Assembly (NCBI RefSeq): GCF_022747945.1
Contig: NZ_JALDST010000001.1
Span: 3,224,001-3,288,000 of the forward strand
Source of the DNA: Micromonospora sp. R77
GTDB taxonomy: Bacteria; Actinomycetota; Actinomycetes; Mycobacteriales; Micromonosporaceae
Direction of reading: 5' to 3'
Length of the DNA stretch: 64,000 nt
Shown: positions 32,852 to 40,068 of the stretch, one piece after another
Position numbering within the stretch: position 1 is the stretch's first letter
Layout of the letters: every line of letters begins with the position of its first letter
Position numbers and translations under genes: made by a program
Notes under the pieces: generated by a model
Database searches by the model: none
Seen by the model: only the letters and a program-made list of their open reading frames with translations
Told to the model about the DNA's origin: nothing

Positions 32852-33636
32852 ACCAGGGCGGCCAGCGCGGCGGCGGTCTGCCCGTCTGCGGGGAGGAACG
32901 CCTCCATCCGCAGCTCGGCCAGGGCGACGTCCACCGCCGTACCGAAATGGGTCAGGGTGGTCAGCAGCCGCAGCTCGCCGTCGCGGTGCCGCAACCGCAA
33001 CGGTACGGCGAACCCGACGTAGTCCGGGCCCGGCTCCCGGGGCCGGTCCGGGGCGAGCGCGGCGAGTTCGGTGACCAGCGCGACCAGCCGGGGGTCCTGG
33101 TTGCGGACCGACTCGGCGCGCAACCGGTCGATCACGTGCCAGGCCCACTCGTCGAGGTTGACGATCAGCGGCGCGAGCCCGTCGGGGTGCAGCAGCACCC
33201 GGGGCACGCTCACCGGCGGCGCCAGCAGCTCCGGCGCGGCCGGTGCGGTCAGCGCGGTGAAGGCGGCGTTCGCCAGCAGCAGCGTGCCCGCGCGGTCGAC
33301 CACCACCGCCGGGAAGGGCAGATGCCCGGCCAGCACCCGCTCCAGGGCCGTGCGGACGGCGGCGAGGCCCGGACCGTCGAACCGGTTCTCCGGGTACGCG
33401 GGCGCGTAACCGGCCGCCAGCAGCAACGCGTTGCGGTCCCGCAGCGGCACCTCCAACGACTCGGCCAGCCGGATCAGCATCGCCCGACCGGGGTGGGACC
33501 GCCCGCTCTCGATGAAGCTGACGTGCCGCTGGGTGGTGCCGGCGCGCAGCGCCAGTTCGAGCTGGCTCACCCGGCGGCGGGTCCGCCACCGGCGCAGCAC
33601 CGTCGCGTAGTCGTCGGATCCGGACAGGACGGTCAC
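32848..33636 (-). CDS. XRE family regulator with MmyB-like ligand-binding domain
   Basis: 262 residues. The HTH is DYATVLRRWRTRRRVSQLEL with AGTTQRHVSFIESGRSHPGR. The C-terminal half, from AVRTALERVLAGHLPFPAVVVDRAG to LTHFGTAVDVALAELRMEAF, is the MmyB domain, thought to bind a fatty acid or similar ligand. Genes of this type usually control a divergent oxidoreductase; here the alcohol dehydrogenase at 33753 is divergent, with a dyad in between. Confidence 0.9.
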   Translation of the reverse strand: MTVLSGSDDYATVLRRWRTRRRVSQLELALRAGTTQRHVSFIESGRSHPGRAMLIRLAESLEVPLRDRNALLLAAGYAPAYPENRFDGPGLAAVRTALERVLAGHLPFPAVVVDRAGTLLLANAAFTALTAPAAPELLAPPVSVPRVLLHPDGLAPLIVNLDEWAWHVIDRLRAESVRNQDPRLVALVTELAALAPDRPREPGPDYVGFAVPLRLRHRDGELRLLTTLTHFGTAVDVALAELRMEAFLPADGQTAAALAALV

Positions 33637-33671
33637 CGGACCGTGTCTACTCCCACCGCTGCCCCGCCGCC

Positions 33672-33687
33672 ATTCCCTGCGGGGAAT
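33672..33687. promoter_or_regulatory. Candidate operator of the XRE/ADH divergon
   Basis: Dyad ATTCCC-TGCG-GGGAAT in the 116-bp gap between the divergent XRE and alcohol dehydrogenase genes. Likely the regulator's binding site; unproved. Confidence 0.4.
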
Positions 33688-33752
33688 TGTCCGCCGGCAC
33701 GGGCGCCGGGAAGGTCGACCCGACCGGTGATGCCCGACGGAGAGGGTTCGAG

Positions 33753-34751
33753 ATGATGCGCAGCTTCCACGTCGATTCGGGGGCGGGCATCGCCGGCCTG
33801 GCGGTACGGGAACACGAGCGGCCCACGCCCGGGCCGGGCGAGGTGCTGGTGGCGGTCCGCGCGGTCTCGCTGAGCTTCCGGGAGCTGATGATCCTGCGCG
33901 GCACCTACGTCCTCCCGGTCCGGCCCGACGTGGTGCCGGTCTCCGACGGCGTGGGCGTGGTGGTGGCCCGGGGACCGGGCGTCGACCGGCCGGCCGAGGG
34001 GGAGCGGGTGGCGGCGGCGGTCTTCCCGTACTGGCGGGACGGGCCGTTGGAGCCGGCCTACCTGGCGCAGTTGGGCGGCTCGCTCGACGGCATGCTCACC
34101 GAGTACGCCGTCCTGCCGGCGGCGGCGCTCGTGCCCGTCCCGACGCACCTGTCCGACGAGGAGGCGGCGACGCTGCCCTGCGCGGCGGTCACCGCCTGGA
34201 ACGCGCTGGAAGGGGTACGGGCCGGCGACGTGGTGCTGACCCTCGGGTCGGGCGGGGTGTCGCTGTTCGCCGTGCAGTTCGCGCGGCTGCTCGGTGCCCG
34301 TGTGATCGCCACGACGGGCGACCCCGGCAAGGCGGCCCGGTTGGCGGGGCTCGGCGCGGGTGACGTGGTGGACCGGCGGACGTACCCGGAATGGCAGCTT
34401 CGGGTGCGGGCGCTGACCGACGGTCGCGGGGTGGACCGGGTGGTGGACGTGGTCGGGGACCTGGACCGGTCGCTGCGGTCGGTGGCGCTGGCGGGGCAGG
34501 TGGCCTGCGTCGGGTTCCGCTCGGGTGAGCGCCCGGCGGTCGACTCCGGGCTGCTCTTCGCCGCCGGCGCCACCGTCCGCCCCATCGCGATCGGCAGCCG
34601 CGCCCACTTCGTGGCGATGAACCGCGCCATCGAGGCGAACGGGCTGCGCCCCGTGATCGCCCGCGTCTTCCCCTTCGACGAGGCGGAAGCCGCGTTCCGC
34701 CACTACGAGTCGGCCGACCCCTTCGGCAAGGTCGTCATCACGGTCCCATGA
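33753..34751 (+). CDS. NAD(P)-dependent alcohol dehydrogenase (MDR family)
   Basis: 332 residues. SLSFRELMILRGTYVLPVRP, VSDGVGVVVARGPGV and VVLTLGSGGVSLFAVQFARL give the MDR fold; the ERGHE zinc motif is absent, so it is a zinc-independent, quinone-reductase-like member. The stop overlaps a 16-bp inverted-repeat arm. ATG 33753 with GGAGAGGG upstream; a second ATG follows at once. Confidence 0.92.
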   Translation: MMRSFHVDSGAGIAGLAVREHERPTPGPGEVLVAVRAVSLSFRELMILRGTYVLPVRPDVVPVSDGVGVVVARGPGVDRPAEGERVAAAVFPYWRDGPLEPAYLAQLGGSLDGMLTEYAVLPAAALVPVPTHLSDEEAATLPCAAVTAWNALEGVRAGDVVLTLGSGGVSLFAVQFARLLGARVIATTGDPGKAARLAGLGAGDVVDRRTYPEWQLRVRALTDGRGVDRVVDVVGDLDRSLRSVALAGQVACVGFRSGERPAVDSGLLFAAGATVRPIAIGSRAHFVAMNRAIEANGLRPVIARVFPFDEAEAAFRHYESADPFGKVVITVP

Positions 34752-34813
34752 TCGTCTGCACGCGACTGCACTCCGGCTCGGCGTGTCGGTGCCCTGACGT
34801 GCAGACGATCATG
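34747..34813. repeat. 16-bp perfect inverted repeat
   Basis: Arms CATGATCGTCTGCACG (34747..34762) and its exact complement (34798..34813), 35 bp apart, between the convergent dehydrogenase and decarboxylase. The left arm contains the dehydrogenase stop codon. It may act as a bidirectional terminator, or be a dispersed repeat. Confidence 0.7.
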
Positions 34814-34832
34814 AGACCTGGGGTCGGGTGGG

Positions 34833-35318
34833 TCAGTTGAAGGCGTCGGCGAACATGCCGGGCTGGTAGGAGCCGCCCTTCTGGTGCACGATCACGGCGA
34901 ACCGGTTGGCCGCGTTGATCAGGGCGACCAGCGCAACCAACGCGGCGACCTGGTCGTCGTCGTAGTGCTTGCGGACCTGGGCCCACGTCTCGTCGGAGAC
35001 GCCCGGGGCGGCGTCGGCGAGTCGGGTGCCCTCCTCGGCGAGCGCCAGCGCGGCCTGCTCCGCCTCGGTGAAGACGGTCGACTCGCGCCAGGCCGCGACG
35101 AGGTTGAGGCGTACCGCGCTCTCGCCCTCGGCCAGGGCATCCTTGGTGTGCATGTCGATGCACCAGCCGCAGCCGTTGATCTGGCTGGCCCGCAGCGACA
35201 CCAACTCCTGGGTGGCCTTGGGCAGCGGCGACTGCTGGATCACCAGGCCGGCGTTGGCGAACCGCTTGGCGAACCTCATGGCCAGCTCGTTCTCGAAGAG
35301 GTTGAATCGGGCGTCCAT
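34833..35318 (-). CDS. Carboxymuconolactone decarboxylase/AhpD-like protein
   Basis: 161 residues. The redox motif is SQINGCGWCIDMH (CxxC followed by His, as in AhpD-type members). VSLRASQING and ALALAEEGTRLAD are typical. Such COMD proteins are the best known targets of ECF41 sigma factors; the ECF41 gene is divergent at 35500 and a matching promoter sits upstream. Role in redox or alkylhydroperoxide handling is inferred from family. GAAGGA precedes the ATG. Confidence 0.92.
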   Translation of the reverse strand: MDARFNLFENELAMRFAKRFANAGLVIQQSPLPKATQELVSLRASQINGCGWCIDMHTKDALAEGESAVRLNLVAAWRESTVFTEAEQAALALAEEGTRLADAAPGVSDETWAQVRKHYDDDQVAALVALVALINAANRFAVIVHQKGGSYQPGMFADAFN

Positions 35319-35373
35319 GGCTTCCGTCCTTCGCTCTGTTCCGTTGCGCTCTGTTCCGTGGGGACGACCATGA

Positions 35374-35400
35374 GATGCCGGCGGTCGGCACGCTGTGACG
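35374..35400 (-). promoter_or_regulatory. ECF41-type promoter of the COMD gene
   Basis: On the minus strand CGTCACA, 16 nt, then CATC, about 55 nt before the start at 35318. The published ECF41 consensus, as I remember it, is TGTCACA-N16-CGTC. The spacing equals that of the facing promoter at 35435..35461. Confidence 0.6.
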
Positions 35401-35434
35401 GCGCGGACGGGTGGCGACCGCCACAGCCTCCGGG

Positions 35435-35461
35435 TGTCACAGAACCGTGGGCTCCGGCATC
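35435..35461 (+). promoter_or_regulatory. ECF41-type promoter of the sigma factor gene
   Basis: TGTCACA, exactly 16 nt, then CATC, with the ATG of the sigma gene 39 nt downstream. This supports autoregulation. Confidence 0.6.
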
Positions 35462-35499
35462 ACGTGGGTGACGCAGTGGCGAGTGGACAGGAGTCACCG

Positions 35500-36396
35500 A
35501 TGACGGACACGCCCCCGACGGACCCGGCCACCGAGGTGTTCCTGGCGCACCGCAACCTGCTCTTCACCGTCGCGTACGAAATGTTGGGGTCGGCGGCGGA
35601 TGCGGAGGACGTACTCCAGGAGACCTGGCTGCGGTGGGCGGGCGTCGACCTGGGCGCGGTCCGCGAACAGCGCGCCTACCTGGTGCGGATCACCACCCGC
35701 CAGGCGCTCACCCGGCTGCGGACGCTGGGGCGCCGCAAGGAGTCGTACGTCGGCCCGTGGCTGCCGGAGCCACTGCTCACCACCCCCGACGTGGCCGAGG
35801 ACGTCGCGCTGGCCGAGAGCGTCTCGATGGCGATGCTGCTGGTGCTGGAGACGCTCGCGCCGACCGAACGCGCGGTGTTCGTGCTGCGCGAGGTGTTCGA
35901 CCTCGGGTACGACGAGATCGCCGACGCCGTCGACAAGAGCCCGGCCGCGGTCCGGCAGATCGCCCACCGCGCCCGCGCCCACGTCGCCGCCCGCCGGCCC
36001 CGCCAGGCCGTGTCGGCGGCCGAGACCCGACACGCGCTCGACGCGTTCCGGCGGGCCCTCGACACCGGCGACCTGCAGGGTCTGCTCGACATCCTCGCGC
36101 CGGACGTCGTCCTGCTCGGCGACGGCGGCGGCGTGAAGCAGGCCGTACCCCGGCCGATCGTCGGGGTGGACAAGGTGGCCCGGCTGCTGGCCGGCGGCTG
36201 GGGCCGGATCGCGGACCACACGTCGTGGCGGTCGACGCAGGTCAACGGGCACCCGGCGCTGGTCGTGCAGCTCGACGGCGAACTGGACAGCGTGCTGGCC
36301 CTGCGCATCGACGACGGCCTGATCACCGGCATCTACGCCGTCCGCAACCCGGAGAAGCTGTCCCACATGGACCGGGAGACGGCGCTCCGCCGCTGA
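35500..36396 (+). CDS. ECF sigma factor of the SigJ/ECF41 group
   Basis: 298 residues. Region 2: FLAHRNLLFTVAYEMLGSAA with DAEDVLQETWLRW. Region 4: LAPTERAVFVLREVFDLGYD with PAAVRQIAHRARAHV. The C-terminal SnoaL-like extension carries LLGDGGGVKQAVPRPI, the DGGGK-type motif that defines ECF41 and controls activity in place of an anti-sigma factor. ATG at 35500 with AGGAG upstream. It probably drives itself and the decarboxylase. Confidence 0.92.
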   Translation: MTDTPPTDPATEVFLAHRNLLFTVAYEMLGSAADAEDVLQETWLRWAGVDLGAVREQRAYLVRITTRQALTRLRTLGRRKESYVGPWLPEPLLTTPDVAEDVALAESVSMAMLLVLETLAPTERAVFVLREVFDLGYDEIADAVDKSPAAVRQIAHRARAHVAARRPRQAVSAAETRHALDAFRRALDTGDLQGLLDILAPDVVLLGDGGGVKQAVPRPIVGVDKVARLLAGGWGRIADHTSWRSTQVNGHPALVVQLDGELDSVLALRIDDGLITGIYAVRNPEKLSHMDRETALRR

Positions 36397-36614
36397 GCCT
36401 GCGTCGGCACCGGCCACCGTCAGCAGGGTCAGCGCGAGCAGCCCGCCGGCCAGCAGCGCCCTGGCGCCTTCGGCGCCGCCGTGACGCCTCCAGGGCTCGG
36501 TCGTCCGGCGCGTGCCGCCTCCGGGCCCTGCCCTCCGACGCGTGCCGCCTCCGAGCCCCGCCGGCCGGCGCGGGCCCCGGAGGCGTCGGCGGTCGCCACC
36601 TCCACCTCAAGTGA

Positions 36615-36642
36615 CTACGAGTTTGATGACGTAAATGAATCA
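36615..36642 (+). repeat. Dispersed 28-bp motif, copy A
   Basis: Begins CTACGAGTTTGATGACG and ends AAATGAATCA. Copies at 38158, 45655 and 45757 share the core TTTGATGACG and the end GAATCA. The motif is about 60 per cent AT in a 72 per cent GC neighbourhood. It overlaps the stop codon of the 89-aa gene at 36640. Confidence 0.8.
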
Positions 36643-36909
36643 CCGTCGGCGGAGCCACGGTGGGCGCGGCGCGCAGGCGGAGGTGTGGTCCGTCGGCAGC
36701 GCGCACCGGCCGCGCCCGCCCGGCAGCGGCCGATCACAGAACACCCAGTGGCGTACGGACTGCGCGTCCTCGGCCGACACGGTCACCCCGCCCGGCTCGA
36801 CGCGGGCGGTGAGCTGGGCCAACACCCGAGCCGCGGTACGCGCGAAGATCCGCGCCCGGTGCAGGTCGGGCGCGGTCACCGGCAGGTGGATCACCCAACG
36901 CTCGGTCAT
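36640..36909 (-). CDS. Small protein downstream of the DivIVA-like gene
   Basis: 89 residues, no family recognised. An amphipathic region, RARIFARTAARVLAQLTARV, leads to a Cys/His-containing tail (HWVFCDRPLPGGRGRC, ALPTDHTSAC) that might bind a metal. Its ATG overlaps the stop of the DivIVA-like gene (36906), so the two are coupled. The stop codon is the first base triplet of repeat copy A read on this strand. Confidence 0.65.
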   Translation of the reverse strand: MTERWVIHLPVTAPDLHRARIFARTAARVLAQLTARVEPGGVTVSAEDAQSVRHWVFCDRPLPGGRGRCALPTDHTSACAPRPPWLRRR

Positions 36910-37202
36910 CGGTAACGGTGGCTCGCCGACTGGGCGCTCTGCCAGGCACGCAGGGCGTTCTTGATGCGTACGTTCTCCTCCTGCACCGCGACCAGGGCGG
37001 TCTGCGCGACGGTGAGCTCGTCGGCGACCCGATGCAGGAAGGCGCGCAGCTCGACTGGGTCGACGCCGCGCCGGCGGACGTTGAAGCAGCGTTCCCGCAC
37101 CTGCCAGGGGCGCAGCGGGGCGCGGTTCAGCGGCGTCCCGTGGGCCGGATTTGGTTGCGGAGCGTGGTGCCGGCGGGTCAGCCGGCGGAGCAGGTTGCGC
37201 AC
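36906..37202 (-). CDS. DivIVA-domain-like small protein
   Basis: 98 residues. After a basic N-terminus the pattern RPWQVRERCFNVRRRGVDPV and LRAFLHRVADELTVAQTALV matches a single DivIVA/DivI1A-type domain and a short coiled coil. It is far shorter than DivIVA/Wag31, so a specialised or regulatory form. GTG at 37202 with GAAGGG upstream. Preceded by a 200-nt leader with an 11-bp hairpin and a good promoter. Confidence 0.75.
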   Translation of the reverse strand: MRNLLRRLTRRHHAPQPNPAHGTPLNRAPLRPWQVRERCFNVRRRGVDPVELRAFLHRVADELTVAQTALVAVQEENVRIKNALRAWQSAQSASHRYR

Positions 37203-37245
37203 GAGGTGACCGCCCTTCGTGGAGGTCGCGGGTCGTGGGGGAGGG

Positions 37246-37271
37246 GCCGGCCTCCGCCGTCGGAGGCCGGC
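37246..37271 (-). promoter_or_regulatory. Hairpin in the DivIVA-like mRNA leader
   Basis: Eleven-bp perfect stem around CCGGCCTCCG-CCGT-CGGAGGCCGG. It lies about 45 nt before the start codon and about 140 nt after the predicted transcript start, so an attenuator or translation-control element is possible. Confidence 0.5.
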
Positions 37272-37414
37272 GGAGACCGCCCCGCCCTGCCGCCTCAGCA
37301 GGGAGAACGGCAGGGCCGCGCCGGGGGAGCGCGCAGGGTTGAGGTCTCGACGGCGATGCGAGACCGGTACGAGAGGCGCCAACCGACCGCAGCAGCACCG
37401 CATCACCGAGAGCG

Positions 37415-37443
37415 ACGCTACCGATACCTATCACCTCTGTCAA
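37415..37443 (-). promoter_or_regulatory. Sigma-70-type promoter of the DivIVA-like operon
   Basis: On the minus strand TTGACA (37443..37438), exactly 17 nt, TAGCGT (37420..37415). It is the clearest housekeeping promoter in the window. Confidence 0.65.
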
Positions 37444-37563
37444 CGCTCTCTTACCTGTCGAATCTCTCTAGGGCGCCTGCCTACTGCTCCTACGTCAGTT
37501 ATTGCCGCTGTTTCACCTGTTGCTCAATACTGGGAGGGCCAACCGACTGCAAGGGGCCTCCAC

Positions 37564-37791
37564 GTGCCGATTCCGCCGACCATGAGCGAGTTGATCAAGG
37601 ATCTGCTGAGGCGGATCGAGGAGGGCGAGTTCCCGCCCGGGTCGCAGATCCCGTCCACGCAGCAGCTCTCCGACCACTACGACGTGTCGGTCTCGACTAT
37701 CCACCGAGCGGTGGCAACGCTGCGCGAGCAAGGTGTGCTGGTGGGCCGTCCAGGTCGAGGCGTCTTCGTCGCCGAGTCCACCCGGTCCTGA
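37564..37791 (+). CDS. GntR-type winged-helix regulator, HTH only
   Basis: 75 residues. IKDLLRRIEEGEFPPGSQIP, STQQLSDHYDVSVSTIHRAV and GVLVGRPGRGVFVAEST make a complete GntR winged helix with no ligand-binding domain. GTG at 37564 is preferred, with AAGGGG about 8 nt upstream; the alternative ATG is at 37582. Divergent from the DivIVA-like operon and probably its regulator. A hairpin overlaps its stop. Confidence 0.85.
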   Translation: MPIPPTMSELIKDLLRRIEEGEFPPGSQIPSTQQLSDHYDVSVSTIHRAVATLREQGVLVGRPGRGVFVAESTRS

Positions 37792-37799
37792 GGACCGGG
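37781..37799 (+). terminator. Hairpin over the GntR stop codon
   Basis: CCCGGTCCT-G-AGGACCGGG, a 19-bp perfect dyad whose centre is the TGA stop. Confidence 0.5.
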
Positions 37800-37920
37800 C
37801 TCGAGCCTGCGCCGGCCCCTGCCCTTTATGCGCCTATCTAGCGGCATGTAAGTCTTCGTGTGCCCTTTAGGAGGGCAAGAGGACATGGCAGATCAGCGCG
37901 AGTAGGTGCCGCAGCGCCCC

Positions 37921-38121
37921 TCACGCGGGCGAGTCACCTCCTGCGGCCTGCACAGTGAGGTCGAAGGTGTGCGGGTCGACGTCGAGCATGAGGGCAATGG
38001 CTTCGCGTGCCATGCCCTCGACCTGGTCGAGGCGGCGAGCTTGGGAGAAGACACCCTTGAGCTCCGGCACGCTGATCGCCCACCACGCGCTTGAGCGCTC
38101 AATTCTGGCGGTATACCTCAT
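37921..38121 (-). CDS. HicB-like antitoxin, orphan
   Basis: 66 residues. MRYTARIERSSAWWAISVPE, LKGVFSQARRLDQVEGMARE and AIALMLDVDPHTFDLTV match the partial RNase H fold of HicB antitoxins (DUF1902-like). No HicA toxin is present on either side. Repeat copy D ends 37 bp upstream. Composition is less GC-rich than its neighbours. Either a solitary regulator or what is left of a toxin-antitoxin pair. Confidence 0.8.
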   Translation of the reverse strand: MRYTARIERSSAWWAISVPELKGVFSQARRLDQVEGMAREAIALMLDVDPHTFDLTVQAAGGDSPA

Positions 38122-38157
38122 CGATGTTGCCCCCGAAGGTTCTGCTGACGGGGTGGC

Positions 38158-38187
38158 TGATTCGTATCCGTCATCAAAGCTGTAGCG
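38158..38187 (-). repeat. Dispersed motif, copy D
   Basis: Read on the minus strand, it starts CGCTACAGCTTTGATGACG and ends ATACGAATCA. It matches copy B at 25 of 30 positions. It lies between the XPB stop (38219) and the HicB start (38121). Confidence 0.75.
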
Positions 38188-38218
38188 CGTGCGCCCGGCA
38201 CCCGCGCCCGGCCGGGCG

Positions 38219-39898
38219 TCAGTCGAACGACGGCAGGGACGGGCCGAGGACGTCGTCGGCGTCCACGATGGTGTACGCGTACCCCTGCTCGGCGAGGAAG
38301 CGCTGCCGGTGGGCCGCGTACTCGGTGTCGATGGTGTCGCGGGAGACGACGGTGTAGAAGTGGGCCTGGCGCTTGTCGGCCTTCGGGCGGAGCACCCGGC
38401 CCAGTCGCTGCGCCTCCTCCTGGCGGGAGCCGAAGGTGCCGGAGACCTGGATCGCCACCGCCGCCTCCGGCAGGTCGATGGAGAAGTTCCCCACCTTGGA
38501 GATCACCAGCGTCCGCACCTCACCGGAGCGGAACGCGTCGAACAGCCGCTCCCGCTCCTTGTTGGTGGTCGACCCCTGGATGATCGGCGCGTCCAGGTAT
38601 TCCCCGAGCTGGTGCAACTGGTCGATGTACCCGCCGATCACGAGCACCTGGTCGTCCGGGTGCCGGTCCACGAGGGCCCGCACCACGGGCAGCTTCGTGC
38701 GGGCCGTGGCCGCCATCCGGTAGCGCTCCTCGGCCTCGGCCGTCGCGTACGCCATCCGCTCGGCGTCGGTCAAGGTCACGCGGACCTCGGTGCACTCGGC
38801 GGGGGCGATCCAGCCCTGCGACTCGATGTCCTTCCACGGGGCGTCGTACCGCTTGGGGCCGATCAGGCTGAACACGTCGCCTTCGCGGCCGTCCTCGCGT
38901 ACCAGAGTTGCCGTGAGGCCCAAGCGGCGGCGGGCCTGGAGGTCCGCGGTGAAGCGGAAGATCGGCGCGGGCAGCAGGTGGACCTCGTCGTAGACGACCA
39001 GGCCCCAGTCGCGGGCCCCGAACAGGTCCAGGTGGGTGAACGCGCCGCCGCGCCGCGAGGTGAGCACCTGGTACGTGGCGATGGTGACCGGGCGGATCTC
39101 CTTGCGCTCCCCGGAGTATTCGCCGATCTCGTCCTCGGTGAGCGAGGTGCGGGCGATCAGCTCGCGCTTCCACTGCCGGCCGGCGACCGTGTTGGTGACC
39201 AGGATCAGCGTGGTGGCCTTCGCCTCCGCCATCGCCGCCGCCCCGACCAGCGTCTTGCCGGCGCCGCAGGGCAGCACCACCACGCCCGACCCGCCGGCCC
39301 AGAACGCCTCGACGGCCTCCCGCTGGTAGGACCGCAGGGTGAACGGCTTGCCGCCGTCGCCGCCGTCCTCGGCCAGCTCGATCGGGTGCGCCTCGCCGTC
39401 CACGTAACCGGCCAGGTCCTCGGCGGGCCAGCCGAGCTTCAGCAGCGCCTGCTTCAGGCGGCCCCGCTCCGACGGGTGGACCTGGATCGTGTCGTCGTCG
39501 ATCTTGTTGCCGAGCATGCCGGCGAGCTTCTTGCTCTTCGCCACCTCGATCAGCACCATCCGGTCCAGCGCCCGCAGCACCAGGCCGTGCGCCGGGTCGT
39601 TGGCGAGCTGGAGCCGGCCGTACCGGTCCATGGTGTCGGCCACGTCGACCAGCAACGCGTGCGGCACCGGATAGCGGGAGTACTTGAGCAGCGAGTCGAC
39701 CACGCTCTCCGCGTCGTGACCGGCGGCCCGCGCGTTCCACAACCCCAGCGGGGTGAGCCGGTAGGTGTGCACGTGCTCCGGGGAGCGCTCCAGCTCGGCG
39801 AAGGGCGCGATCGCCATCCGGCAGGCCTGCGCGTCGGGGTGGTCGATCTCCAACAGCAGGGTCTTGTCCGACTGCACGATCAGTGGTCCACCGCTCAA
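38219..39898 (-). CDS. DNA repair helicase XPB
   Basis: 559 residues, the normal size of the bacterial XPB (Rv0861c type). Walker A is VVLPCGAGKTLVGAAAMAEA, the DExH box VVYDEVHLLPAPIF, motif III LGLTATLVRED, and motif VI QRLGRVLRPKADKR. An N-terminal 180-residue domain precedes the helicase core. It unwinds DNA 3' to 5' and may act in repair. TTG start at 39898, with AGGA 8 nt upstream. Same strand as its usual partner at 40982..43456. Confidence 0.95.
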   Translation of the reverse strand: MSGGPLIVQSDKTLLLEIDHPDAQACRMAIAPFAELERSPEHVHTYRLTPLGLWNARAAGHDAESVVDSLLKYSRYPVPHALLVDVADTMDRYGRLQLANDPAHGLVLRALDRMVLIEVAKSKKLAGMLGNKIDDDTIQVHPSERGRLKQALLKLGWPAEDLAGYVDGEAHPIELAEDGGDGGKPFTLRSYQREAVEAFWAGGSGVVVLPCGAGKTLVGAAAMAEAKATTLILVTNTVAGRQWKRELIARTSLTEDEIGEYSGERKEIRPVTIATYQVLTSRRGGAFTHLDLFGARDWGLVVYDEVHLLPAPIFRFTADLQARRRLGLTATLVREDGREGDVFSLIGPKRYDAPWKDIESQGWIAPAECTEVRVTLTDAERMAYATAEAEERYRMAATARTKLPVVRALVDRHPDDQVLVIGGYIDQLHQLGEYLDAPIIQGSTTNKERERLFDAFRSGEVRTLVISKVGNFSIDLPEAAVAIQVSGTFGSRQEEAQRLGRVLRPKADKRQAHFYTVVSRDTIDTEYAAHRQRFLAEQGYAYTIVDADDVLGPSLPSFD

Positions 39899-40068
39899 GA
39901 CAGTGTCCTCTCCCTTGCCGAAGCGTCGCCCGATCCCGGCTGACCTGCCGAAGGCCGACCATCCAGTGTTGCACGCCGCACGGTGTCCGGAAAAAGTTGC
40001 GCGCGACAGGCAACGTCATGGTTGTCCCGTACGTCTAGCAAGCGGGACAACTGCCCGGAGGAGGGCCC

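Larger units (their letters stand above)
37203..37563. other. 361-bp divergent control region of the DivIVA-like and GntR genes
   Basis: No gene. It holds the minus-strand leader with its hairpin (37246..37271), the minus-strand promoter (37415..37443) and a relatively AT-rich, pyrimidine-rich stretch (about 37420-37545). I could not place a convincing promoter for the GntR gene; candidates such as TACTGG near 37531 lack a matching -35. Confidence 0.55.

Noticed and set aside
36397..36639. Signal-peptide-like stretch on the minus strand (ARALLAGGLLALTLLTVAGADA)
   Set aside because: No start codon, no continuing domain, and the frame runs antisense into the sigma factor gene.
37677..37886. 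Minus-strand ORF of 69 aa beside HicB, as a possible HicA toxin
   Set aside because: Lacks the HicA GxxxxxxKGSH-type pattern and is antisense to the GntR gene.
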